From the NCBI GenBank assembly GCA_031285365.1, contig JAITWP010000030.1, forward strand, positions 1 through 9,427: a DNA stretch of 9,427 nt. Reading direction: 5' to 3'. The notes under the pieces were generated by a model that was given only the letters and a program-made list of their open reading frames with translations, was not told the origin of the DNA and ran no database searches. Below are positions 1-6,261 of this stretch, one piece after another. The translations under genes and the position numbers were made by a program. Every line of letters begins with the position of its first letter. Within the stretch, counting starts at the first letter, position 1. The stretch comes from Azoarcus sp. (GTDB lineage Bacteria; Pseudomonadota; Gammaproteobacteria; Burkholderiales; Rhodocyclaceae).

Positions 1-93
1 CACCGTATCAAGAGCAAACTAAGAGGACTGAGCCCTGTTCAGTACAGAACTCAGTCCTCGGGCAGCCGAACCGACTGCTTTAGCTGTCTTTAA
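1..93 (+). CDS. IS3-family transposase (OrfB), C-terminal fragment
   Basis: The window opens inside this gene; only the last 30 codons and the TAA stop (91-93) are visible. The peptide contains KLRGLSPVQYRTQS, matching the conserved tail of IS3/IS150-type DDE transposases (K-x-LxGLSPxxYR), which follows the rve integrase catalytic core. The DDE residues themselves lie to the left, outside the window. In full elements this protein (OrfB, usually made as an OrfAB frameshift fusion) cuts and joins the IS ends. The last residues after YRTQSS are not conserved and run into the terminal repeat. Whether the transposase is intact cannot be judged. The gene points towards nusB and converges with it. 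Confidence 0.75.
   Translation, partial: HRIKSKLRGLSPVQYRTQSSGSRTDCFSCL
23..59. other. Strong hairpin: 10-bp perfect inverted repeat in the transposase tail
   Basis: GAGGACTGAG at 23-32 pairs perfectly with CTCAGTCCTC at 50-59. An inner CTGT/ACAG stem (35-38 and 44-47) is separated by a 2+2 internal loop. It lies within transposase codons for RGLSPVQYRTQSS. Read on the minus strand, about 100 nt beyond the nusB stop, the stem is followed by TTAGTTTGC. It might therefore slow or end leftward transcription from the nusB side, but the T-run is broken, so a terminator role is only a possibility. Confidence 0.4.
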
Positions 94-119
94 CTGTCCA
101 ACTTTTGGGGGTCAGTTCA
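94..119. repeat. Terminal inverted repeat (right end) of the IS3-family element
   Basis: Read on the minus strand it starts TGAACTGAC, followed by a C-run and AAAAGTTGGACAG. The TG start, C-run and TTGGAC core are the pattern of IS150-group termini. It begins immediately after the transposase stop. The outer edge at 119 is set by the TG/CA rule for IS3 ends. The matching left repeat is not in the window. Confidence 0.7.
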
Positions 120-188
120 TATGAAGGGGTACCCCGAAGGGCCGGGGTTAATTCCCCTCTATGGAGGGGTGCCCCGAAGGGGCGGGGT
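120..188. repeat. Two 29-bp GC-rich palindromic repeats, 40 bp apart
   Basis: Units at 120-148 and 160-188 match at 26 of 29 positions; differences are at 124/164, 131/171 and 142/182. Each has the core AGGGGT, N, CCCCGAAGGG, N, CGGGGT. Unit 2 is preceded by CCCCTC (154-159), which pairs with GAGGGG (164-169) around a TATG loop (160-163), making a hairpin. Both units also hold CCCCG/CGGGG arms around a 6-base loop (132-147 and 172-187). In unit 1 the left arm of the first hairpin is missing because the IS ends at 119. This looks like a dispersed REP-like intergenic palindrome, though only two copies are visible. Confidence 0.7.
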
Positions 189-731
189 GGTTGTGCGGAT
201 ACGCGACACCTCTTCAGGCCGTAACTGAGCCGCCAGCCGATCAAGCACGCCGTTGACGAATTTATGTCCGTCCGCTCCGCCGAATTTCTTTGCCAGCTCG
301 ATGCCTTCATTGATGATGACGCGGTAAGGCGTTTCGATGTCGTGGCACAGTTCGAAGACGCTCAATAGCAGGATGGCGTGTTCGACCGGCGAGAGTTCTG
401 CGACGGGGCGCGAAAGAAGAGGTTCGAGAATGGCGCGCGCCTCCGGCGCTTCTCGTGCCGCGCCAGCGAGCAGGGCAGCAAAGAATTCGGCATCCGGGGC
501 GGTGCGTGACCGGGTTTTTGGGGCTTCCGGTGCAGCACTGGCGAGAAGCTCTTCGATGGCGTGCAACTGCACCTGCGGAGCCTGTTCGGGCAGCGAAAGC
601 CTGACTGAAACGAGAGAGGGCGGGGCTTCCTTGCCAAGGGGCTCATGCAGCAACCACTGGTAGATGCCCTGTAGCGCGAGTTCGCGCGCCCGCCGCCGTG
701 CGGCAATTTCCCGGCGTCCTCCCCGGCTCAT
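159..731 (-). CDS. nusB: Transcription antitermination factor NusB
   Basis: NusB binds boxA RNA together with NusE (S10) and supports rRNA antitermination. The 190-residue product has the family pattern: a basic N-terminus (RREIAARRRARELALQGIYQW, 6-26), then SPVEHAILLLSVFEL (114-128), TPYRVIINEGIELAKKFGG (134-152) and KFVNGVLDRLA (157-167). It is longer than the usual 140-165 residues. About 20 extra Ala/Pro-rich residues lie between W26 and F83, and a tail follows R171. The last nine codons and the TAG stop fall in a palindromic repeat. The start ATG (729-731) overlaps the ribH stop as ATGA, with AAGG 7 bases upstream as ribosome binding site. Translational coupling to ribH is likely. ribH-nusB pairing is common in bacteria. 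Confidence 0.95.
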   Translation of the reverse strand: MSRGGRREIAARRRARELALQGIYQWLLHEPLGKEAPPSLVSVRLSLPEQAPQVQLHAIEELLASAAPEAPKTRSRTAPDAEFFAALLAGAAREAPEARAILEPLLSRPVAELSPVEHAILLLSVFELCHDIETPYRVIINEGIELAKKFGGADGHKFVNGVLDRLAAQLRPEEVSRIRTTTPPLRGTPP

Positions 732-1198
732 GGCAGCGCCTTCAGCAGATTGGTCATCTCGACTGCCGCGCGTGCGCAGTCACCGCCCTTGTCCCGTACC
801 CGCGCCAGCGCCTGATCATCGTCTTCGGTGGTCAGCACACCGTTGGCAATCGGTAACCCACTGTCGAGCATGACCCGGGTGATGCCCGCGCCCATTTCGT
901 TGGAAACCAGCTCGAAGTGATAGGTTTCACCCCGAATGACCGCGCCCAGTGCCACCAGTGCGTCGAACTGGCCGCTGCGGGCGAGGCGTTGCAGCGTCAG
1001 CGGAATTTCGAGCGCACCGGGCACGGTGGCAATCCGGATGGCTGCGGGGGCAACGCCGAGGGCGTGCAATTCTTCGATGCAGGCCGAAAGCAGCCCTTCG
1101 CCCACGTCCGGATTAAAGCGGCTCATGACGATACCGATGCGCAGCCCCTGACCGTCGAGGTTGATGTCGTATTTTGTGATGCCGTCGTAACGGGACAT
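728..1198 (-). CDS. ribH: 6,7-dimethyl-8-ribityllumazine synthase
   Basis: Penultimate step of riboflavin synthesis in the cytoplasm: condensation of 3,4-dihydroxy-2-butanone 4-phosphate with 5-amino-6-ribitylaminouracil. The 156-residue product has the full set of family motifs: SRFN (26-29), VPGALEIP (59-66), GAVIRGETYHFE (85-96), which carries the general catalytic histidine H94, and GLPIANGVLTTE (114-125). Length is normal for the family, whose members assemble as pentamers or 60-mers. The ATG at 1196-1198 is the start matching family N-termini; no strong ribosome binding site is seen before it. It lies 40 bp downstream of ribBX and overlaps nusB by 4 bp, fitting an operon in which its substrate comes from RibBX and its product feeds RibE. 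Confidence 0.96.
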   Translation of the reverse strand: MSRYDGITKYDINLDGQGLRIGIVMSRFNPDVGEGLLSACIEELHALGVAPAAIRIATVPGALEIPLTLQRLARSGQFDALVALGAVIRGETYHFELVSNEMGAGITRVMLDSGLPIANGVLTTEDDDQALARVRDKGGDCARAAVEMTNLLKALP

Positions 1199-1238
1199 GA
1201 TCGTGCGCCGTGAGAAAAGATTGAAGAAGGGTTTGGAT

Positions 1239-2411
1239 TCAGCCGATGGAACCGGCGGGGAGGGTGTCGCCGCAGGATTCCTGTTGCGTGGCGAAGCCTG
1301 TGATTTCGAGTCCGAAACCGGCCATGTTGGGAATCTTGCGGGGCTTGGACAGCAGACGCATCTTGCCGACGTTCAGGCTGCGCAGGATCTGTGCGCCAAC
1401 ACCGAAAAGCCTCGCGTCCCAGCGGTGCTGTGGCGCGCCCTTTCCGGTGAGGTAGTCGAGCAGTTCCTGTCCGGTCTGCGGGCGATACAGGAGCACGACC
1501 ACGCCTGCCTCCGCTTCGGCCAACCCTGTGAGCGCCTGATGAAGCGGAAAGGAATGGCCGCCGGGGTTGGTATGGAGAAGATCGACGAAAGAAACAGGTT
1601 CGTGTACGCGAACGAAGGTTTCGACTTCGGGGCGGATGTCGCCGCGGTAGACCGCGAAATGCACGTCACTCGAGGTGTTGTCCCGGAAGGCCGCGAGACG
1701 GAAGTGTCCGTAGGGTGTGTCGATTTCCTTGTCGGCGATGCGCTCGATCAACTGTTCGTTGGCGGCGCGATACTCGATGAGGTCGCGGATGGCCCCGATC
1801 TTGAGGTTGTGCTTGCGGGCGAATTCGATCAGATCGGGTAGCCGCGCCATCGTACCGTCTTCCTTGAGCACTTCGCAGATCGCGGCCGCCGGTTCCAGTC
1901 CGGCAAGCTGGGCGAGATCACAGCCCGCCTCGGTGTGGCCCGCACGGATCAGCACGCCGCCCCTTTGGGCGGTGAGCGGAAAGACATGGCCGGGCATCAC
2001 GATGTCTTCCGGTCTGGCATGACGGGCAACGGCCACCTGAATCGTGCGGGCGCGGTCGTGCGCCGAGATGCCGGTGGTCACGCCGGTGGCGGCTTCGATG
2101 GAGGCGGTGAAGGCCGTACCATGCGGCGTGCGGTTGTTGCTGACCATCTGTTCGAGGCCGAGTTGCTCGCAACGTTCGGCGGTGAGCGTCAGGCAGACGA
2201 GGCCACGCCCGTGTGTGACCATGAAATTGACGGCTTCCGGGGTGACGAACTCGGCGGCCATCAGCAGGTCGCCCTCGTTCTCGCGCTCTTCATCGTCGAC
2301 GAGCACAACGATGCGTCCGGCCCGGATCTCTTCGATGATCTCGGAAATCGGGGACAGGGCGCTCTTGTGCACAGGAGCCTGCGCCGGAGCGTTATGGATT
2401 TGTGCGCTCAT
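1239..2411 (-). CDS. ribBX: 3,4-dihydroxy-2-butanone-4-phosphate synthase with degenerate RibA-like domain (RibBX type; usually annotated ribBA)
   Basis: The N-terminal half (about 20-225) is RibB, which converts ribulose 5-phosphate to dihydroxybutanone phosphate plus formate. It has the metal-binding loop VDDEERENEGD (38-48), VTTGISAHDR (111-120), RAGHTEAGCDL (156-166) and EVLKEDGTMAR (180-190). The C-terminal half (about 230-375) is collinear with GTP cyclohydrolase II (FVRVHEP near 267-272, FGVGAQIL near 336-343). However, the zinc-binding C-x10-CxC cysteines of RibA are absent: the stretch 270-293 has no cysteine. The GRGxG signature is missing too. So GTP cyclohydrolase activity is not expected. 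This matches the RibBX variant described in Proteobacteria, whose tail may regulate RibB. It sits 38 bp after ribE and 40 bp before ribH. A stand-alone ribA should exist elsewhere. Confidence 0.93.
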   Translation of the reverse strand: MSAQIHNAPAQAPVHKSALSPISEIIEEIRAGRIVVLVDDEERENEGDLLMAAEFVTPEAVNFMVTHGRGLVCLTLTAERCEQLGLEQMVSNNRTPHGTAFTASIEAATGVTTGISAHDRARTIQVAVARHARPEDIVMPGHVFPLTAQRGGVLIRAGHTEAGCDLAQLAGLEPAAAICEVLKEDGTMARLPDLIEFARKHNLKIGAIRDLIEYRAANEQLIERIADKEIDTPYGHFRLAAFRDNTSSDVHFAVYRGDIRPEVETFVRVHEPVSFVDLLHTNPGGHSFPLHQALTGLAEAEAGVVVLLYRPQTGQELLDYLTGKGAPQHRWDARLFGVGAQILRSLNVGKMRLLSKPRKIPNMAGFGLEITGFATQQESCGDTLPAGSIG

Positions 2412-2449
2412 TTTTGGTTTCTCGATGATTGGGGACGGTTACGGATATT

Positions 2450-3067
2450 TCAGACAGACTCTTCCGCGCCCCGTTCCTCACGCCAGGCCAACATGCGCTC
2501 GACATAGCGGGCGATGAGGTCGATTTCGAGGTTGACCCTGTCGCCCGTTTTAAAATGCTTGAAATTGGTGACGGCAATCGTGTGCGGGATCAGGTTGATC
2601 GAGAAGTCACGCCCGTGGACATCGTTGACCGTGAGGCTCACGCCGTTGACGGTGACCGAGCCTTTACGCGCGATATAGCCCGCGATGGCGTCCGGCGCGC
2701 GCAGCACCAGTTCGAAGCTCTCGGCCAACGGCGCAAAATTCATGATTTCGCCGATACCGTCCACGTGCCCCGTGACCAGATGCCCTCCGATGAGACCGTT
2801 GAGGGCGAGCGCCTTTTCGAGATTGACCTCGCTGCCCACATGATCCAGTCCGACCGAGCAGTTGAGGGTTTCGCGCGAAACGTCGAATTTCACCCGATTG
2901 CCGTCGAGTTCGATCACGGTCAGGCATACGCCGCTGTTGGCAATGCTGTCGCCAAGGGCGACACCGTTAAGATCGAGGCTGCCGGTATCTACCGTGAGGC
3001 GCAGACCGTCACCCAAAGGTTCGATTTGTTCGATACGGCCGACTGCGGCCACGATGCCGGAGAACAT
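2450..3067 (-). CDS. ribE: Riboflavin synthase, alpha subunit
   Basis: Catalyses dismutation of two molecules of 6,7-dimethyl-8-ribityllumazine to riboflavin and the ribitylaminouracil. The 205-residue protein shows the internal duplication of the family. The N-lobe starts MFSGIVAAVG and has GVCLTV (46-51) and VSRETLN; the C-lobe follows GGHLVTGHVDGIG and has GVSLTVN and LIPHT. Length is usual (200-220). The start is fixed by the near-invariant MF(S/T)GI opening. It follows dsbD after 47 bp and precedes ribBX by 38 bp. No FMN riboswitch is seen in the dsbD-ribE gap, which is too short for one. In E. coli nomenclature this gene is ribC. Confidence 0.96.
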   Translation of the reverse strand: MFSGIVAAVGRIEQIEPLGDGLRLTVDTGSLDLNGVALGDSIANSGVCLTVIELDGNRVKFDVSRETLNCSVGLDHVGSEVNLEKALALNGLIGGHLVTGHVDGIGEIMNFAPLAESFELVLRAPDAIAGYIARKGSVTVNGVSLTVNDVHGRDFSINLIPHTIAVTNFKHFKTGDRVNLEIDLIARYVERMLAWREERGAEESV

Positions 3068-3114
3068 AGGAATAGGGCTGTGGATGAAAAGCGGCCATTG
3101 TAGGCCAAAAGTGA

Positions 3115-4893
3115 CTAGAACACCCGATCAAGCAATTCGGAGAATTTGTCGGCAGGCATGAATCCGACCACGCGCAGATCGTCGCGCAGTTGGCCGTCTG
3201 CGCCAAAAAACACGACCCCCGGCGGGCCGACGAGACCGAAGCGTTTGAGCAGTGCCTTGTGCGAGTCGTTGTAGTCGGTGACGTCGACCCGCAGCAGCCG
3301 CATACGCGCCATCCGCGTGGCGACTGCCGGGTCGCTGAAGGTATTGCGTTCCATTTTCTTGCACTCGGCACACCAGTCGGCGTAAAACTCAAGAAAAACC
3401 GGACGGTCGACGGTTTTCAACCGGGCATCGAGTTCGGCTTCCGAGGCGATGTTCTCGAAACCGGAAAGCGATGTCGGTGCCGCGCCGGGACGTGCGTGAA
3501 AGGCGGCGAGCGGTTGAAGCGGGTCGCGCGATCCGGCCAGCGCCCCGACCAATATGGCCACGCCACTGACGAGCAGGACGATGCCAACGCCCTTCCAGAA
3601 CCGCCGCCAACCGCTGGCGTCGACGGGCAGGGGATCGAGCGCGGAGAGGAATATTGCCGGAAACAGCAGGAGCGCCGCCCATCCGAGCATGACCGCAAGA
3701 CCCGGCAACGCTGGCGCGGCAATCCATAGCGCCACCGCCAGCAGCAGAACGCCCACCGCTTTCCGGACTCCTTCCATCCACGACCCGGCCCTGGGCAGCA
3801 GCGTGTGCGCCGTCATCGCCACGATGATGAGCGGTACGCCCATGCCCAGCGCGAGCGCGAAGAGCGCCAACCCCCCAAATACTGCGTCGCCGGTTTGGGC
3901 GATGTAGAGCAGTGCGCCTGCCAGGGGAGCCGTGACGCATGGGCTGAGGATGAGCGCCGAGATCGCGCCCATCAGCGCCACACCGGCGAGAAGCCCTCTT
4001 TTCTGGCGATTGGCAGTGTTGGCAAGAAAGTTTTGCAATGCTGCCGGCAGCCGCAGTTCAAAGAAACCGAACATCGACAACGCCAGCAACACGAGCAGCA
4101 GGGCGAAGATCAGCAGCACCCAGGTGTTTTGCAGCGCGGCTGAGAGAAAGGAGCCGGTCAGTCCCGCAACGATGCCTGCCAGAGCATAGGTCAGTGCCAT
4201 GCCGAGCACGTAGGCGACCGAGAGCGCCAGCGCGCGCGGGCGCGATACGGGAGCGCCCGTGCCGACGATGATGCCGGACAGGATCGGGATCATCGGGAAG
4301 ACGCAGGGGGTAAGCGCCAGCAACAGACCGAGCCCGAAGAAAACGGCCAGCGCCAGCGGCACACTGGCAGAAGAGAGCAGTCCGGCCAGTCGTCCGCTTT
4401 CGTCATTGGCACTGTTGCTCGTATTGTCTCGATTTTCTGGAGACGCTGTGAGTGCCGCCAGCTCGATTACAGCGCGTTGCACCGTAGGGGGATAGCATAT
4501 GCCACCCTCCCAGCAACCCTGACTCGTCACAGCCAGTGTAAAGCGTTCGATTCCTGGTGGCGCGTTGACCGGCAGGCGCATCCGCAACTGGTCGCTATAG
4601 GTTTCGACTTCTCCAAAGACGGGGTCGTTCTTGATCTCGCCGGGGGGGCGGTCGACGTGACCGAGGGCGACTTCGGCGGGGTTCGCCTCAAACGCGAAAC
4701 GGTCGCTGAAGAGGTAATAATTGGGCGCGATTTCAAAGAGGATTTCTACAGTATCGGAACTGATTGCGCGTACGCGCATGGCGAAGGCTTTTTCTGCGGG
4801 GAGCGGGTTGGCAGCCTGTATGAGTGGGGCGAAAAGTGCCAGCAGGCACACGAAGAAGAAAGCGGTAAACGATGGGCGTCTGAAAATAGGCAT
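3115..4893 (-). CDS. dsbD: Protein-disulfide reductase DsbD (cytochrome c biogenesis transmembrane electron carrier)
   Basis: DsbD passes electrons from cytoplasmic thioredoxin across the inner membrane to periplasmic partners such as DsbC and CcmG. The 592-residue protein has all three modules. A signal peptide (1-27, likely cut after IQA) leads into the periplasmic alpha domain with C127 and C133 in GCWEGGICYPP. The membrane domain (about 176-455, eight predicted spans) has C197 in TPCVFPM and C319 in LSPCVTAP. The C-terminal thioredoxin-like gamma domain has WCAEC (C508, C511). All six cysteines of the relay are present, so it should be functional. An upstream in-frame ATG at 4968 would add 25 residues before the signal peptide and overlap cutA, so 4893 is preferred. 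It lies 16 bp after cutA. Confidence 0.94.
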   Translation of the reverse strand: MPIFRRPSFTAFFFVCLLALFAPLIQAANPLPAEKAFAMRVRAISSDTVEILFEIAPNYYLFSDRFAFEANPAEVALGHVDRPPGEIKNDPVFGEVETYSDQLRMRLPVNAPPGIERFTLAVTSQGCWEGGICYPPTVQRAVIELAALTASPENRDNTSNSANDESGRLAGLLSSASVPLALAVFFGLGLLLALTPCVFPMIPILSGIIVGTGAPVSRPRALALSVAYVLGMALTYALAGIVAGLTGSFLSAALQNTWVLLIFALLLVLLALSMFGFFELRLPAALQNFLANTANRQKRGLLAGVALMGAISALILSPCVTAPLAGALLYIAQTGDAVFGGLALFALALGMGVPLIIVAMTAHTLLPRAGSWMEGVRKAVGVLLLAVALWIAAPALPGLAVMLGWAALLLFPAIFLSALDPLPVDASGWRRFWKGVGIVLLVSGVAILVGALAGSRDPLQPLAAFHARPGAAPTSLSGFENIASEAELDARLKTVDRPVFLEFYADWCAECKKMERNTFSDPAVATRMARMRLLRVDVTDYNDSHKALLKRFGLVGPPGVVFFGADGQLRDDLRVVGFMPADKFSELLDRVF

Positions 4894-4909
4894 GGAATGA
4901 GGCGCAAAA

Positions 4910-5257
4910 TCAGGCAATAACGGGTGGTGGCTGGTTCGGCATCGTAACCGAAACGGCCACCCAGTCAAGATAAGCAGGCAGCCCGCACGTAATGGGCAGT
5001 GCGATCAGTTCCGGGACTTCGTAGGAGTGCAGGGTTTGTACCACCGCCTCGAGCGCCGGGTAACGGTCGCGGGTGGTCTTGATGAGCAAGGGGATTTCGC
5101 TGGCGGTCTCGACCGCGCCCTGCCAGCGGTACACCGACTCGCACGGCGCAAGGATATTGACGCATGCCGCAAGGTGCTCCTCGACGAGGCGGGTGGCCAG
5201 CGTGTCTGCGCTTGCTCTGTCGGGCAGGGTGGTGAGGACGAGAAGAGTTTCGCTCAT
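4910..5257 (-). CDS. cutA: Divalent-cation tolerance protein CutA
   Basis: Small trimeric CutA1-family protein, associated with copper/divalent cation tolerance in E. coli; its biochemical role is still unclear. The 115-residue product carries the conserved LAACVNI (29-35), ESVYRWQGAVE (40-50), IPLLIKTT (55-62), HSYEVPELIALPI (77-89) and YLDW (95-98) segments in order. Length is typical. The start ATG (5255-5257) has AGGA nine bases upstream. As the first gene of the minus-strand block and divergent from psd, it may carry the promoter for the downstream genes. Pairing of cutA with dsbD is frequent in beta- and gammaproteobacteria. Confidence 0.95.
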   Translation of the reverse strand: MSETLLVLTTLPDRASADTLATRLVEEHLAACVNILAPCESVYRWQGAVETASEIPLLIKTTRDRYPALEAVVQTLHSYEVPELIALPITCGLPAYLDWVAVSVTMPNQPPPVIA

Positions 5258-5370
5258 GGCGGGGTATCCTGATGGATGTGCTGCGCATTATGCTGGAACC
5301 GAATGCCGTACAACATGCAGCCGAATCATGGCGCATAATCACTGCCTTGTTCCGTTTTCGGGGTTGATTC
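5258..5370. promoter_or_regulatory. Divergent intergenic region between cutA and psd with two mirror-image -10-like boxes
   Basis: The 113-bp gap must hold promoters for both directions. CATAAT occurs on the plus strand at 5334-5339, 31 bases before the psd ATG. CATAAT also occurs on the minus strand at 5292-5287, about 30 bases before the cutA ATG. The arms ATTATGC (5287-5293) and GCATAAT (5333-5339) form a 7-bp inverted repeat. No good -35 hexamer is found for either (TTGTAC on the minus strand at 5313-5308 is the nearest, with a short 15-bp spacer). Weak support only. Confidence 0.3.
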
Positions 5371-6246
5371 ATGTCTGAGTTTTTTGCTGTCCTGCTCCAG
5401 TATCTGTTGCCTAGCCGAGTGTTGAGCCGTCTGGCGGGCAGGTTTGCGAACTGGAAGGGCGGGGCGTTCACGTCGGCGGCCATTGCCGCGTTTGCGCACC
5501 GTTATCGTGTTGATATGAGTGAAGCGGCAGTGCCGGATTTGCTTGCCTACGAGAGTTTCAACGATTTTTTCACCCGCGAATTACGCCCTGACGCACGACC
5601 GTTTGCCAAAGCCGATCTCGTTTGTCCGGTCGATGGTGCAATCAGCGAGTGCGGAGCCATTGCGGGCGAGCGGATTTTCCAGGCCAAGGGGCACCATTAC
5701 TCGATCAGCACTCTCCTCGGTGGCGATGCCGAACTGGCGGGAAAGTTCGAGAATGGCGCCTTTGCCACGCTTTATTTGAGCCCGCGCGACTATCACCGCA
5801 TTCACATGCCCTGCGCCGGGCGGCTCGTCCGCATGATCCATGTGCCGGGGAGCCTTTTCTCGGTCAATCCGCTGATGGCGCGTGAGATACCGGGCCTCTT
5901 CGCCCGCAACGAGCGGGTGGTGTGCCTGTTCGAGTCGGAGCAGGGGCCGTTTGCGCTCGTGCTCGTCGGTGCAGTGATCGTCGGCAGCGTGGAAACCGTC
6001 TGGCACGGCGTGGTGACGCCTCCGCACAACCGTCGGACAAGCCTCTGGAATTATGAAGGCGGCGAACAGGCCATTCATCTGGAGCAGGGGGCGGAGATGG
6101 GCCGCTTCAAGCTCGGTTCGACCGTGGTGGCGCTCTTCGCCCGCCCGGACGCGCATTTCGTGCCGGACTGGATGGCGGGGAAGCCTGTCAGGATGGGTGA
6201 GGCGATGGGAAGCCTCGGGGGCAATTCAACCAGCCTCCAAAGATGA
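5371..6246 (+). CDS. psd: Phosphatidylserine decarboxylase proenzyme
   Basis: Decarboxylates phosphatidylserine to phosphatidylethanolamine at the inner membrane. The proenzyme cleaves itself to leave a pyruvoyl group. The 291-residue product carries the LGST cleavage site (L248-T251; cut between G249 and S250). D88 in CPVDG and H145 in YHRIHMP complete the Asp-His-Ser triad by position with E. coli Psd. Other signatures are YESFNDFFTRELRP (60-73), LYLSPRDYH (134-142) and FSVNP (163-167). After processing, a beta chain of 249 and an alpha chain of 42 residues are expected. Length fits the bacterial type with the N-terminal amphipathic region. No clear Shine-Dalgarno is seen before the ATG at 5371. 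It converges with hicB, with 15 bp between stops. Confidence 0.95.
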   Translation: MSEFFAVLLQYLLPSRVLSRLAGRFANWKGGAFTSAAIAAFAHRYRVDMSEAAVPDLLAYESFNDFFTRELRPDARPFAKADLVCPVDGAISECGAIAGERIFQAKGHHYSISTLLGGDAELAGKFENGAFATLYLSPRDYHRIHMPCAGRLVRMIHVPGSLFSVNPLMAREIPGLFARNERVVCLFESEQGPFALVLVGAVIVGSVETVWHGVVTPPHNRRTSLWNYEGGEQAIHLEQGAEMGRFKLGSTVVALFARPDAHFVPDWMAGKPVRMGEAMGSLGGNSTSLQR

Positions 6247-6261
6247 CTGCTTTCTCGGGTG

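Larger units (their letters stand above)
1..119 (+). mobile_element. Right end of an IS3-family insertion sequence (partial)
   Basis: Two signals agree. The plus-strand frame starting at base 1 encodes a typical IS3-family transposase C-terminus and stops at 91-93. Directly after it comes a sequence whose reverse complement begins TGAACTGAC and continues CCCCAAAAGTTGGACAG. This resembles the terminal inverted repeats of IS3-family elements, especially the IS150 group, which begin TG and carry a C-run followed by TTGGAC. The element therefore ends at the A of TTCA at 119. The left end and most of the transposase lie outside the window, so the target duplication cannot be checked. Family assignment is from memory of the motif patterns. 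Confidence 0.8.

Noticed and set aside
80..310. Minus-strand frame spanning the IS end, repeats and nusB
   Set aside because: It crosses the IS terminus and both repeats in a frame different from nusB, so it is a chance opening.
1197..1841. 214-codon plus-strand frame, and similar plus-strand frames at 1935-2507 and 2429-3103
   Set aside because: All are antisense to ribBX or ribE, with no family motif.
3091..3110. GGCC...GGCC hairpin with nearby A/T runs in the dsbD-ribE gap as terminator
   Set aside because: The stem is only 4 bp and GGCC is self-complementary, so chance is likely. A terminator there would also separate closely spaced genes.
4894..4968. Upstream in-frame ATG giving a 617-residue DsbD
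   Set aside because: It would place 25 residues before a clear signal peptide and overlap cutA by 59 bases. The ATG at 4893 gives a normal N-terminus.
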